A DNA stretch of 64,000 bases, from NCBI GenBank assembly GCA_965212145.1, contig CBDBUY010000009.1, forward strand, positions 124,001 through 188,000, read 5' to 3'. Below, in pieces: positions 49,657 to 58,818 of the stretch. The notes below the pieces were generated by a model, which saw nothing but the letters and a program-made list of their open reading frames with translations, did no database searches and was not told the origin of the DNA. Both the position numbers and the translations under genes were made by a program. Positions within the stretch are counted from its first letter, which is position 1; every line of letters begins with the position of its first letter. Source of the stretch: JAAEPI01 sp965212145 (lineage in GTDB: Bacteria; Bacteroidota; Bacteroidia; Cytophagales; Cyclobacteriaceae).

Positions 49657-50468
49657 GAGGCTAGGTAATTAATGGTGGGAAGGGACAGGAAGTCCTCGTC
49701 GTAATACCGGATTCGGACGTTTTCTCCGGCATCAATTTTCGGTTTTAATGTTTTATAAAGTCGCTCGAAGGTCACCCTCGAGTCGTGAATCATCTTGCGG
49801 GCATTGTTGGATTGGATGCTGCTGGCAACCAACAGGCAGCCCGCCGTGTCTTCATGAGTGCTCCCGCTATGAATGTAAATGCCGGTGAAGCCCGGGACGT
49901 TTTGTATGTGCAAGTGGTACTTAAACCACGGTCGGGTTTTGCGGTACTTCAGCGTGAGCGGCGTATCTCTTCTCATGAAGCCAAGCGAATATGTGCCCGT
50001 GGGGATTCGTGTTTTGCCTTTGATTTTAGAGTCTCGATACGTGTCTTCCAGTGTGTAGGAGAAGAACTCATATCCAATGAAAAGTAGACCAAGAGTGGTT
50101 TCATCGTCGTGGATATAGCGAAGAACAGTCAGGGTAGTGCCGTCATACGAGCCTCCGGACTCTTCCATTTTTAGCTGCTTTTCCAGGTCTTGAATGGTCG
50201 TTTCAAGCTCTGTGATCTTTGTTTCTGCAGCTTGAAGTTTCTCGCTCTTTTGGGTTGCCTCAGGATTTGGGGTTTTAAGATCGACGGATTTTGTTTTAGA
50301 GAATTGTGCTTTGATCCACTCTATGCACCTCTGAACTGCCGAAATGATTACTCCGATCAGCCCAACAATCCAGAGCCAAATTTTTTCCAACAATTCAGGA
50401 TTGAAAAGGAATAGCAGAACGGCGATGGCCAGTAAAGCCACAACTATAAGAACTATGAAATTCTTCAA
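49653..50468 (-). CDS. DUF5675-type protein with membrane anchor and coiled coil
   Basis: A 271-residue protein with two N-terminal membrane helices (about 1-50), a short coiled coil (AAETKITELETTIQDLEKQLKM) and a DUF5675-like domain (about 110-255): GYEFFSYTLEDTYRD, IPTGTYSLGFMRR, NVPGFTGIYIHSGSTHEDTAGCLLV. The final HSG...GCL pattern resembles L,D-transpeptidase-like Cys enzymes. First gene of the four-gene operon; overlaps the amidase by 4 nt. Confidence 0.8.
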   Translation of the reverse strand: MKNFIVLIVVALLAIAVLLFLFNPELLEKIWLWIVGLIGVIISAVQRCIEWIKAQFSKTKSVDLKTPNPEATQKSEKLQAAETKITELETTIQDLEKQLKMEESGGSYDGTTLTVLRYIHDDETTLGLLFIGYEFFSYTLEDTYRDSKIKGKTRIPTGTYSLGFMRRDTPLTLKYRKTRPWFKYHLHIQNVPGFTGIYIHSGSTHEDTAGCLLVASSIQSNNARKMIHDSRVTFERLYKTLKPKIDAGENVRIRYYDEDFLSLPTINYLAS

Positions 50469-50580
50469 AACGATTAGATTGGCAAAGAGTTAGGTTAGTA
50501 ACGTTCTTTAAAGCTCGTTCCATTTTCTGCCAAAAACAATACCCTGAAATGGGTATAAACAGTATTTACTTCGAAATACG

Positions 50581-52074
50581 CTATTTAACGATGATCCGTG
50601 ATGTTGATTCGCCGATTTGTAGAATGTACATTCCTGATATCTTAGGAGCCTTTATTCGTGCCGTTTTTCCTGCGTTCTGCAATATCTGGACTATCATTTC
50701 TCTGCCAAAAACATCTGTTATGGAAATGGGTAATTGAGAAATATTTTTTCCTGTGATTGTCAGTATTCCGGTCGAATTTGGATTGGGATAAATTTTGAAA
50801 TCATCAGAAATACTGGCATTCAAAATGATCGTCGGGAAGCTCCCTATACCCGTGGATCTTCTAGTCTCCACGAAACCCCGGAGGCCGTACTCCGCCTGAC
50901 GATTGGAGGAATAATCAAATGCGGCCAAAAAATCTGAATGCGTAAAACCAAAACTGTCGTCAAATCGGTGGTCTGCCTGAACAAGCGGACTAAGCATGGT
51001 TTCTAGCTGATCAAAAATCGGGTAGAGGTAAGCGGGAGTAAAATAATTTGTGAAAAGCCTATGCAAGTAACCGTAGTAACGATTTCTGTATTCTTCTACA
51101 TCCATGATTCTTGATGCCAGTGGCCGAGCATGGTTGTGTCTGTAGAAATGTGTCAAATCCCGAGTTGCCCAGTCACGATCCACCCAGTCTATACCCCAGG
51201 TGTTGTCTGTGTCATAGGCGATGAACTCAAATTTGTGATCGCCCGCATCTGCATCGTAATAGAGGTAGTAATTGTTATTCAAATAGCTGTAGCCATCCCA
51301 ATGCCCGATAATGGCTTCCACGGCCATGTATCGAATGAATCGGTCGACTTGAAAGACTTTCTCGATTTCTGTTTGAAATTGGCTGTCAGACGTGTTGTTC
51401 AGAACATCCACGAAATGGTCTAATTCGGCTTTGGTGTCAAACTCCTCGTTCATTTTTGGCTCGTATAGCTCATCGTTGAATACCTGGCCATTGTCTTCCA
51501 AAGTAGCACTGTAGGCACATTTATAAAGAAATCCGGATTCCTTCCCGAAGCGCTTGTCCACAAATTCATCATCAATTTGCTCCACGTTTAAATAGACGCC
51601 CATGTATTCATCATTTATGTAAAGAGTGGTAGGCGCTATCCGCGGAGCTGGTACATCCAAAAGCCTAAACATGTGCATGGAGAGTAACTCTCGGATATGG
51701 GCAGGATCGTTTACATTCGGTTTCAGGTTCAGCTTTTTGTAACTCTCAAACCGCTCTCCGCCGAATTCTTTGAAGTCGATCTTGAACGATCTTTTAGCTC
51801 CATTTCTTGCTGTGTTTCCACGCAAACGAACCCCCACGTTTGTCACCGTGGTGCCGGGAAGTTGAGAATTGTTGAATTCCACGTTAGCTTGAACATACGT
51901 CTCACTGAATCGGTTTTCGTCTGCAAGTAAAAATTCCTTATCCGCGGCTGACATGGTAAGTCTGATTTCTGTGACTTCATCTTCACGAAAAATTTCATCA
52001 GCATCCGGATTCAGGCTCTGAGTGAATCCGGATAGAACGAAAAGAAGTAAGAAAACGGATAGCGCGTGTTTCAT
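50581..52074 (-). CDS. CotH-kinase-like secreted protein with T9SS sorting domain
   Basis: About 497 residues from Met at 52074 (the long frame to 52176 overlaps the sulfotransferase and lacks a leader). Signal peptide, CotH-type domain (VGVRLRGNTARNGAKRSFKIDF; NDEYMGVYLNVEQIDDEFV; FIAYDTDNTWGIDWVDRDW) and a C-terminal sorting domain (FKIYPNPNSTGILTITGK to the end) for type IX secretion. CotH kinases phosphorylate proteins or act on polysaccharides in spore coats; here surface display is expected. Confidence 0.88.
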   Translation of the reverse strand: MKHALSVFLLLFVLSGFTQSLNPDADEIFREDEVTEIRLTMSAADKEFLLADENRFSETYVQANVEFNNSQLPGTTVTNVGVRLRGNTARNGAKRSFKIDFKEFGGERFESYKKLNLKPNVNDPAHIRELLSMHMFRLLDVPAPRIAPTTLYINDEYMGVYLNVEQIDDEFVDKRFGKESGFLYKCAYSATLEDNGQVFNDELYEPKMNEEFDTKAELDHFVDVLNNTSDSQFQTEIEKVFQVDRFIRYMAVEAIIGHWDGYSYLNNNYYLYYDADAGDHKFEFIAYDTDNTWGIDWVDRDWATRDLTHFYRHNHARPLASRIMDVEEYRNRYYGYLHRLFTNYFTPAYLYPIFDQLETMLSPLVQADHRFDDSFGFTHSDFLAAFDYSSNRQAEYGLRGFVETRRSTGIGSFPTIILNASISDDFKIYPNPNSTGILTITGKNISQLPISITDVFGREMIVQILQNAGKTARIKAPKISGMYILQIGESTSRIIVK

Positions 52075-52141
52075 ATATTCAAAGAAAAACAAATGTATAG
52101 AAGCGGATCGGCAATGATTTGTATTTTGCGAATCCAGAAGC

Positions 52142-52909
52142 ATGTCGATCCTCAAAACACCATTTCGTTTTTTCATTAATCAGCTCGGAAGGCCAGTAGC
52201 TAATAAGTTTTCCGATCCACCCATTCTGATTGGAGGTTGTGGTAGATCCGGCACCACACTGTTGCTTTCTGTGCTGTCAGCACATGACAAACTATTCTGT
52301 CATCCAAAGGAATTGGGTATTTTCAATGCCGCTGAAATTAAGGAAGAGGGTACGTTGAGCATACCTAAGATCCATCGATTTCATCAGAGTTTCCTTTTCA
52401 ATAAGATTCCAGATACGGCCACCAGATGGTGTGAAAAATCACCAAGCAATATCAAGCACATCTCGAAAATTGAGGTGTTCACGAATAACAATTTCAAGTT
52501 CATTCAGATCATCCGTGATGGACGGGATGTGATTTTGTCAAAGCACCCCACAGACCCCAATCGATACTGGGTTGATCCGGATCGCTGGATTAATGATGTG
52601 AGTGTCGGGCTGGCATACGAAAATGATTCAAGGGTCCACACCATACGTTACGAGGACCTGATAACTGATTATGATAAGGTGATGTTAGGGATTTGTGACT
52701 TTCTGGAGATTGAGTTTACTGACGAATTGCAAAATTGGCATGAACACGCAAGGGTCATTCAGAATCGTGCCTATTTCGGGAAGGTGGAAAAGATCAATCC
52801 GAAATCAATTTCGAAATGGCAAGACCCGAAATATGCCGATAGAGTGAAGGAGTTGATGGATAGGCCTGAGGCAGTTGAGTTGCTGCGGCATTACAATTAT
52901 CTGGACTAA
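52142..52909 (+). CDS. Sulfotransferase family protein
   Basis: A 255-residue P-loop sulfotransferase: 5'-phosphosulfate loop GGCGRSGTTLLLSVLSAH (about 29-46) and 3'-phosphate loop IIRDGRDVILSKHPTDP (about 124-140). It transfers sulfate from PAPS to a sugar, lipid or peptide. No PAPS synthesis gene is in the window. Confidence 0.9.
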   Translation: MSILKTPFRFFINQLGRPVANKFSDPPILIGGCGRSGTTLLLSVLSAHDKLFCHPKELGIFNAAEIKEEGTLSIPKIHRFHQSFLFNKIPDTATRWCEKSPSNIKHISKIEVFTNNNFKFIQIIRDGRDVILSKHPTDPNRYWVDPDRWINDVSVGLAYENDSRVHTIRYEDLITDYDKVMLGICDFLEIEFTDELQNWHEHARVIQNRAYFGKVEKINPKSISKWQDPKYADRVKELMDRPEAVELLRHYNYLD

Positions 52910-53367
52910 TTCAGGAGGTCGTTACTGGTCTTCTTAGCCCAAAAGATGAGGGCTCTTTTTTCATCTTCTGAGAGTCTGGCTTCAGAGTGAAATCTCCGAT
53001 AGGACTTCAAGGGCATCTCATCATCTTCCAATTCTTCAATGATGTCATTGAGCTTGCCCAGCTTCTTTCTTTTAGATAGGTCGTCCCAGTCAGAGAAATT
53101 CAAATCGGCCCTGCCCATTTCTATGTGTTGGAAAATTCTCCAGGAGATTGGCGATACGTGCGAGTACCATGGAAAATTGGTTTCCATGGAGTGGCAGTCG
53201 TAACATGCCGATTTCAAAATGCCACTGACTTCATCGCTGATTTCAATCGAAGAGTGGATGTCGAGTGGGTTCTGCATTCGTGTTTCAGGATAGTCTCCCC
53301 GAAAAAATTGCAGAACAATAAATCCGCCGATCAGGCCAATCAGGGAGTATTTGAGATACTTATTCAC
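52906..53367 (-). CDS. Haem-binding domain protein
   Basis: A 153-residue membrane-anchored protein (one N-terminal helix) with one CYDCHS haem site (CxxCH) and the typical segment SMETNFPWYSHVSPISWRIFQHIEMGR of the Haem_bd family. It may be a monohaem cytochrome in the periplasm. It overlaps the preceding cytochrome gene by 8 nt. Confidence 0.88.
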   Translation of the reverse strand: MNKYLKYSLIGLIGGFIVLQFFRGDYPETRMQNPLDIHSSIEISDEVSGILKSACYDCHSMETNFPWYSHVSPISWRIFQHIEMGRADLNFSDWDDLSKRKKLGKLNDIIEELEDDEMPLKSYRRFHSEARLSEDEKRALIFWAKKTSNDLLN

Positions 53368-53755
53368 TAATTAATTCATCAGCCATCACTTCAAACCACT
53401 CCTTCATCATGCGTGTCTCCTTTTTTGTCAAGGCTTTATCAGGAAATCTGGCCAACATCTTTTCTGGTGGCATGGAGCCCTCATCCAGTATTTCAATGAT
53501 CTTATCGAATTTCCCTACTACCTCGGCTTTAGACATAGAAGGAAGCTTTTCCCATTGAAGTTTTTCTCGGGCTTTTTCGTTTCGAGCCTCCGGGTTGTGA
53601 CACCCCATGCATTTGTTCTCAATGATGGCCATGATAGCCTGATCGTATTCGAACAGAGGTTCCTGTGGATCAGTCGGGGTGACGGATTCAGTTGAGGTGA
53701 ATGAACTCAAGCATAGAAAAATAGTAAAGAGGGTAGGGATAATGTAGTTCTTCAT
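53360..53755 (-). CDS. Small c-type cytochrome
   Basis: A 131-residue exported protein with a CMGCHNPEARNEKAREKLQW haem site and a second half with LDEGSMPPEKMLARFPDKAL, where Met in SMPP is the probable sixth ligand. Cytochromes of this form occur with the haem-binding protein that follows. Substrate of electron transfer unknown. Confidence 0.85.
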   Translation of the reverse strand: MKNYIIPTLFTIFLCLSSFTSTESVTPTDPQEPLFEYDQAIMAIIENKCMGCHNPEARNEKAREKLQWEKLPSMSKAEVVGKFDKIIEILDEGSMPPEKMLARFPDKALTKKETRMMKEWFEVMADELISE

Positions 53756-53784
53756 TTCAGCGAAATTTAGCTACCGAATTTACG

Positions 53785-54363
53785 CTATTCTCTACTCTTC
53801 TTGAAATCTTCGATCAATAGGTTGAGTTCGGCATACCAGTGCTTGCCAAACTTCCGAATCAGTGGTTCCTTTAAGAATTTGTAAACCGGAACCTTCAGTT
53901 CTTTGCCCAGATCGCAGGCAGGCGCACAGATGGACCAGCGATCATAATTCAGTGCTTCGAATTTTTCAGTTTTGGTGACCCTGATCGGGTAGAGATGGCA
54001 GGACAAGGGTTTCTTGAAACCGGTCTTCCCGTCCAAGTGTGCCTGCTCGATGCTGCACTTTAGGATATTTTGGTCATCGTAGAATGCAAAAGCGCATTCT
54101 TTTCCATTGATCGTGGTGGTAGAAAAATCCCCATCTTCATCCACTAGAAATCCTCCTTCTTTTTCGAGAGTTCGAATGGCATCCTCGCCTAAATATTCCT
54201 TAACCAGTTCTACAGCGTCCTCAATCTGATCCAATTCGTCGAAATCCAAAGGAGCACCCAAATCACCTTCAACGCAACAGGCGCCCTTGCATTTGTTTAG
54301 GTCACACACGAATTGCTCTTCCACTAGCTCATCAGATATGAGCGTTTCTCCCAATTGAATCAT
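53785..54363 (-). CDS. DUF3109-family cysteine-rich protein
   Basis: A 192-residue protein with eight or so conserved Cys, beginning VCDLNKCKGACCVEGDLGAPLDF and including FKKPLSCHLYPIRV and WSICAPACDLGKELKVPVYKFLKEPL. It resembles Zn- or Fe-S-chelating proteins of the YkgJ group. Function unknown but near universal in Bacteroidota. Confidence 0.9.
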   Translation of the reverse strand: MIQLGETLISDELVEEQFVCDLNKCKGACCVEGDLGAPLDFDELDQIEDAVELVKEYLGEDAIRTLEKEGGFLVDEDGDFSTTTINGKECAFAFYDDQNILKCSIEQAHLDGKTGFKKPLSCHLYPIRVTKTEKFEALNYDRWSICAPACDLGKELKVPVYKFLKEPLIRKFGKHWYAELNLLIEDFKKSRE

Positions 54364-54453
54364 TTGAAATTTTTTTCAAAAGTACGGAACCATTTCCTAG
54401 AGGTAATCGTATTAGCTTTACAAAATATATGTACATACATTAAAAGCACATAC

Positions 54454-55044
54454 ATGAAACGAATAGTATCAACAATCCTAACATTGACCCTCGCAGTAGC
54501 TGTGATCGGACAAGACAAAGCAACAATTGATGTAGAAACCTCTGTAATAGAATGGAAAGGCTCCAAAGTGATCGGGAATTCCCACACAGGAACTTTGCAG
54601 TTCAAAGACGGAGTTTTGAAAATGAAAAAAGGAAATCTAGTAGGTGGTGAATTCACAGTGGATATGACCACTTTAGAGGACACTGATCTATCTGGAGGGA
54701 TGAAATCGAAGTTGGAAGGTCATTTGAAGTCAGATGATTTCTTCGGTGTGGAGAAGTATCCAACTTCTAGGCTAGAAATCACCAAGGTTGGTAAGGAGAA
54801 GAATGGTATAGCTCAGGTTTCTGCCAAACTAACGATCAAAGGAACCACCGAAGAGATCACATTTCCTGCAGAAGTCACGATTACGGATGGTTGGGCAATC
54901 GCATCGGCCGATTTGACTTTTGACAGATCTAAGTTTGACGTTCGCTATGGCTCAGGATCATTTTTTGACAACTTGGGTGACAAAGCGATCAGCGACGATA
55001 TTGAATTGACCGTGAAGATCAGAGCCAAGACTCAGAGCATGTAA
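54454..55044 (+). CDS. YceI-family periplasmic protein
   Basis: About 196 residues from the ATG at 54454 (the longer frame overlaps DUF3109). Signal peptide followed by a lipocalin-like YceI domain (TSVIEWKGSKVIGNSHTGTLQFKDG; LKSDDFFGVEKYPTSRLEITKVGKE; KFDVRYGSGSFFDNLGDKAISDDIEL). It binds polyisoprenoids such as quinone precursors. It ends with a strong terminator. Confidence 0.92.
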   Translation: MKRIVSTILTLTLAVAVIGQDKATIDVETSVIEWKGSKVIGNSHTGTLQFKDGVLKMKKGNLVGGEFTVDMTTLEDTDLSGGMKSKLEGHLKSDDFFGVEKYPTSRLEITKVGKEKNGIAQVSAKLTIKGTTEEITFPAEVTITDGWAIASADLTFDRSKFDVRYGSGSFFDNLGDKAISDDIELTVKIRAKTQSM

Positions 55045-55065
55045 GAAATAGTAGTGGTTTGATTA

Positions 55066-55096
55066 AGCCCTTCGGTAACACCGGAGGGCTTTTTTT
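55066..55096 (+). terminator. Terminator after YceI
   Basis: AGCCCTTCGG-TAACA-CCGGAGGGCT followed by seven T; a 10-bp stem with one mismatch. The T-run crosses the stop codon of the convergent Crp/Fnr gene. Confidence 0.85.
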
Positions 55097-55775
55097 ATGC
55101 CAATTTCTCTATATCACGAATGAGGATACGCCTGCGGTCGAAGTTGATCAGGTTTTGATCTCGGAGCTCATTCATGACGGTGGTCACAGTCTGGCGCGAC
55201 GTTCCGGTCAGGCTGGCAATATCCTTATGAGTGAGGTGATTTTTGATCATGAGCTCGAACCCAACCTTTTGACCTTTCTCAACGGCCATGTCGTGTAAGA
55301 ATTCAACGATTCTTGTGCGAGCATCTTTGAAAACCAAAGACTCGATCTTGCGTTCCATTTTCCGCAATCGCCAGCCCACGATTCTTAGGATTTTGAAGGC
55401 CAACTCCTGGTCATCCTTCATTAGCTCCTTGAGGTTCTCAATGCTCATGCGACAGATTCGAGTGTCATTGTCCATGGCTTGGGCGAAATCCTTTCGAACT
55501 TCTTCACCTGCGAGTGCGAGCTCCCCAAAAATTTCACCCTTTGTCAAAATGGCTTTGACGATTTCCTTCTTGTCGTCAGTGTAAGTGCCAATCTTCACAC
55601 GTCCGTTGGAGATCATGTAGATCCAGTTGGAATCATCCTGAGGGAAGTAAATGAAATCGTCTTTTTGATAAACCGAGGGCGTGTGTTTATCCTCCATATG
55701 CGGACCCTTTCTCGGGCACAGAATGTCAAAAAGATCAGTTTGTTCAAAAAACCAGAGATTACCTTGGTCGCTCAT
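55095..55775 (-). CDS. Crp/Fnr-family transcriptional regulator
   Basis: A 226-residue regulator with an N-terminal cyclic-nucleotide-type beta-barrel (about 35-130; GEIFGELALAGEEVRKDFAQ) and a winged HTH (about 180-215; HKDIASLTGTSRQTVTTVMNEL). The effector-binding Arg-Ser pair of CAP is not retained, so cAMP binding is uncertain. Divergent from the HemJ gene cluster. Confidence 0.9.
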   Translation of the reverse strand: MSDQGNLWFFEQTDLFDILCPRKGPHMEDKHTPSVYQKDDFIYFPQDDSNWIYMISNGRVKIGTYTDDKKEIVKAILTKGEIFGELALAGEEVRKDFAQAMDNDTRICRMSIENLKELMKDDQELAFKILRIVGWRLRKMERKIESLVFKDARTRIVEFLHDMAVEKGQKVGFELMIKNHLTHKDIASLTGTSRQTVTTVMNELRDQNLINFDRRRILIRDIEKLA

Positions 55776-55852
55776 GGATGCGGTTTAGTTACTTTGTCCC
55801 AGACTTACAGACTGAAGACTTACAAATTTACCTGCAAATTGGTTCCTATTCA

Positions 55853-56383
55853 ATGGACTACCTGACCGTCAAATCACTTCACATCATTTTCATCGTCACC
55901 TGGTTTGCAGGGCTCTTTTATATCGTGAGATTATTTATTTATCAGCGGGAGGCTATGGACAAACCTGAGCCAGAGTCTGTTGTTCTGCTGCCGCAGCTGA
56001 GCATCATGGCGAAACGTCTTTGGTTGGGCATTACCTGGCCGTCGGCCATGCTCACATTGATTTTTGGCACCTGGCTTCTGGTTTTACAGCCGCAATGGCT
56101 GGATCAGCCATTTATGCATGTGAAGCTTACGTTTGTAGCGGCGCTTCTCGTCTATCAAATCATATGTCAACGAATCTACACCAGACTGCAAAAAGGTGAG
56201 CCCATTTGGAACTCAAATAGGCTGAGGATTTTTAATGAAGTGGCGACTCTGATATTAGTGGCGATCGTATTCTTAATTGTAAGAAAAAACACCACAGACT
56301 GGTTGTATGGCACCATTGGCTTGGTGATTTTTGCTGCCGCTTTGATGGTCGTCATCAAGATTTATAAAAGATTAAGAAAATGA
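55853..56383 (+). CDS. hemJ: HemJ-like protoporphyrinogen oxidase
   Basis: About 176 residues from ATG at 55853. Four membrane helices, beginning LTVKSLHIIFIVTWFAGLFYIVRLFIY with the conserved His, a later KL-TFVAALLVYQ helix with the paired Lys/Leu, and RIFNEVATLILVAIVFLIV. HemJ converts protoporphyrinogen IX to protoporphyrin IX in haem synthesis. First gene of a cytochrome-assembly-type cluster. Confidence 0.85.
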   Translation: MDYLTVKSLHIIFIVTWFAGLFYIVRLFIYQREAMDKPEPESVVLLPQLSIMAKRLWLGITWPSAMLTLIFGTWLLVLQPQWLDQPFMHVKLTFVAALLVYQIICQRIYTRLQKGEPIWNSNRLRIFNEVATLILVAIVFLIVRKNTTDWLYGTIGLVIFAAALMVVIKIYKRLRK

Positions 56384-56991
56384 AATACTTAGTTGGGGTA
56401 ATTGTGGTGGTGATACTGGCTTCTTGCGGAGAGGTAAAAAACAATCATCGACTTCCGATCATGGGGCATAGCATTTACAACGAGGACGATACGATCCATT
56501 ATACAGTTGGTGAATTCAGGTTGGTGAATCAGGAAGGGGATACGGTGACTCACGATACCTACAAGGATCAAATTATCGTTTCGGACTTTTTCTTCACCAC
56601 CTGCCCGACTATTTGTCCGATCATGAAGGCAGAGATGCTAAGGGTCTATGAGAAAATCGAGGATTCAGAGGATGCGACCATCGTGTCCTACACGATAGAT
56701 CCTGAATATGATTCTGTAGCAGTTCTTAAAGAGTTCGCTTCTAACCTGGGGGTCAGTTCCAACAAATGGCAATTTCTCACTGGAGAAAAAGACAGCATTC
56801 ACGCTTTAGCTCAGACGTTCATGGTTCTGGCAGATGAAGATTCTCAGGCTCCAGGTGGATTTATTCACTCCGGGGCGTTCATCCTACTAGATAAGGAGCG
56901 AAGAGTTCGGGGTATGTATGACGGGACTGAATCCGATCAGGTGGATTTATTAATGAATGATTTAGATTTACTAAGAAAAGAATATGAATAA
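56380..56991 (+). CDS. SCO1/SenC-family copper chaperone
   Basis: A 203-residue lipoprotein-like protein (VVILASC leader) with a thioredoxin fold. Copper-binding Cys pair is TTCPTICPIMKAEM (CxxxC, about 66-79) and the ligand His is in GGFIHSGAFIL. SCO proteins load Cu onto cytochrome oxidase CuA. Overlaps HemJ by 4 nt and cytochrome c by 8 nt. Confidence 0.92.
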   Translation: MKYLVGVIVVVILASCGEVKNNHRLPIMGHSIYNEDDTIHYTVGEFRLVNQEGDTVTHDTYKDQIIVSDFFFTTCPTICPIMKAEMLRVYEKIEDSEDATIVSYTIDPEYDSVAVLKEFASNLGVSSNKWQFLTGEKDSIHALAQTFMVLADEDSQAPGGFIHSGAFILLDKERRVRGMYDGTESDQVDLLMNDLDLLRKEYE

Positions 56992-57445
56992 GCTACTCAC
57001 CATACTACTGGCGCTGTTTATCGTTTCATGCGGTGGCAGTTCTGAAAAGAAAGAAAATTCCGGATCCGAAGAAACTGCCAAGATGGATCGTAAGGAGAAG
57101 CTCCGATTCAATCAGTACAAGGTGAAAGGGATGGAACTCTACAAAACGTATTGTGTAGCCTGCCACCAGGCGAACGGTGAAGGACTTGCTTCCTTGTACC
57201 CACCTCTAAAAGGGTCTGATTACTTGATGGCTGACTTGGCCAGAGCTGCTTGCATCATTAAGAATGGCCAAACAGAGGAGATCGTCGTGAATGGGGAAAC
57301 TTACAGCCAGATGATGCCGGGCCTTGGAAACCTCACACCTTTGGAGATTGCTGAGATCATCACTTACATCACAAATGAGTGGGGGAATGAGAAGGGACTT
57401 ACCGGAGTGAAGGAAGTGGAAGAATGGCTTAAAGCTTGTCAGTAA
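56984..57445 (+). CDS. c-type cytochrome lipoprotein
   Basis: A 153-residue lipoprotein (LFIVSC) with a class-I haem motif CVACHQANGEGLASLYPPL and an axial Met in SQMMPGLG. It may donate electrons to a terminal oxidase. Its start overlaps SCO by 8 nt, so the three genes are coupled. Confidence 0.92.
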   Translation: MNKLLTILLALFIVSCGGSSEKKENSGSEETAKMDRKEKLRFNQYKVKGMELYKTYCVACHQANGEGLASLYPPLKGSDYLMADLARAACIIKNGQTEEIVVNGETYSQMMPGLGNLTPLEIAEIITYITNEWGNEKGLTGVKEVEEWLKACQ

Positions 57446-57535
57446 GGCCTTTCAAATTAGAATACCCCTATTACGGTATTGGTTGCTCTTATTGGAATTT
57501 CTTATCTTGAGCCACCAATCAATCCTTACTAAAAG

Positions 57536-58147
57536 ATGAGAATTTTTGTTGCACTTGCTGTTTGCCTTGCCTTTTCTATTTCAACCTCCGCACAAATAAT
57601 AGGATCCAAGGAGCGATCATTTACTGAGAATAAACGACTGGAGTACGAGTACAATGGCATACCATTGACAGGAGTATTATTCTATATTTCAGGTCCAATA
57701 ACGATGAAAAGAGTTTTGCCCAAAACGAAATCAACCGACTACAATCCGAAGGGAAGGGTGGCCTTTGAAAACGGGCGCGCTTACGAATATTATGAGCTTG
57801 TTGACGGTGCAAGTGCTATTTTCGAGAGTGAGAGTGATGATCAAAAAACGATGGTCATGAGGTTCGGTCAAGATCAGGATGAAACACTCAGATTCAAGAA
57901 AACAAAGGGTGTGGGCAATGACGCCAATAACTATTACGTGCTCATGTCGAAAAAAGGAGAGAAAGAAGGCCAAAATCTGATTTCGTTCCTTGGAAAAGAA
58001 TGGGAATTGATTTCATACGCGAGTGTAAGGCTGAACGTGAAAGAAAAGCGGAATACTAAGGTGAAGGTTGATAAGACCAAGTCAAGAGGGATCAAAATGG
58101 ATGGTTCCGAGAGAAAGGGAATCCTCGGTAAGAAGAAGAACAATTGA
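57536..58147 (+). CDS. Exported protein of unknown function
   Basis: A 203-residue protein with a signal peptide (to about residue 19), beta-rich body (about 30-165) and a basic C-terminus (RGIKMDGSERKGILGKKKNN). No family recognised. Gene ends with a terminator. Confidence 0.65.
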   Translation: MRIFVALAVCLAFSISTSAQIIGSKERSFTENKRLEYEYNGIPLTGVLFYISGPITMKRVLPKTKSTDYNPKGRVAFENGRAYEYYELVDGASAIFESESDDQKTMVMRFGQDQDETLRFKKTKGVGNDANNYYVLMSKKGEKEGQNLISFLGKEWELISYASVRLNVKEKRNTKVKVDKTKSRGIKMDGSERKGILGKKKNN

Positions 58148-58150
58148 ATT

Positions 58151-58181
58151 AAAGCCTCGAATTATTTTGAGGCTTTTTTTT
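58151..58181 (+). terminator. Terminator after the gene at 57536
   Basis: AAAGCCTC-GAATTATTTT-GAGGCTTT followed by T-run; 8-bp stem. Confidence 0.8.
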
Positions 58182-58184
58182 AGC

Positions 58185-58218
58185 TTTGTGGTTTATATTA
58201 TAAACTAATTTATATTTG
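58185..58218 (+). promoter_or_regulatory. Bacteroidota promoter with internal palindromic operator
   Basis: TTTG (58185-58188) and TATATTTG (58211-58218) fit the -33/-7 boxes with 22 nt between. GTTTATATTATAAAC (58191-58205), a perfect 15-bp palindrome, lies between the boxes, the usual place for a repressor site. An almost identical palindrome precedes the gene at 59142. Confidence 0.72.
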
Positions 58219-58245
58219 CTACGTATAGATAGAAAAACAACTATC

Positions 58246-58818
58246 ATGAGCGACAAAGAATTATCAAAAGAAGAAAGCCTCAAGCTGATCACGGACATGA
58301 TCGGTCAGGCAAAACGGAATTTTGCCCAAGGGGGCAGTTTTTACTTCCTGTTATGGGGGTGGGTGGTGATGCTGGCCAACTTAGGACATTACATTTTAGG
58401 CATGGTCGGGTATGAGCACCCGTACATCGTGTGGGTTGCTACACTGCCGGCCGGGATTATATCCATGGTTTATGGAGCAAAGAAAGGTCGAAATGCACAG
58501 GTCAAGAGTCACTTGGATCGGATGTACGGCTATATATGGCTTGGCGTATTTATCAGTGTCTTAATCATCCTTTTCTTTATGGGAAATGTGAATTACAATG
58601 TGAATGCGATTATTCTCACCTTCGCCGGGCTAGGAACCTTCTTATCTGGTCTGATGCTACGTTTTTCTCCCTTAGTAATGGGTGGAGCAGCCTTGTGGGT
58701 GGCCAGTATCTTGGCTTTCTACATGCCTGTAAACGATCAGTATTTGATTGGAGCTATTGGTATCATTGCTGGATATTTGATCCCGGGGTACTTACTTAGA
58801 AAAGCAGAAAATGACTGA
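58246..58818 (+). CDS. Membrane protein of unknown function, first gene of a regulator operon
   Basis: About 190 residues from ATG at 58246. Five or six membrane helices (from about 35 to 190) after a cytoplasmic N-terminus (SKEESLKLITDMIGQAKRNF). It is co-transcribed with the HTH regulator that follows (8-nt overlap). Proteins of this size paired with HTH_34-like regulators are frequent in Bacteroidota; function unknown. Confidence 0.75.
   Translation: MSDKELSKEESLKLITDMIGQAKRNFAQGGSFYFLLWGWVVMLANLGHYILGMVGYEHPYIVWVATLPAGIISMVYGAKKGRNAQVKSHLDRMYGYIWLGVFISVLIILFFMGNVNYNVNAIILTFAGLGTFLSGLMLRFSPLVMGGAALWVASILAFYMPVNDQYLIGAIGIIAGYLIPGYLLRKAEND

Noticed and set aside
52074..52176. Upstream extension of the CotH gene
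   Set aside because: It overlaps the divergent sulfotransferase gene and would bury the signal peptide; the ATG at 52074 gives a normal leader.
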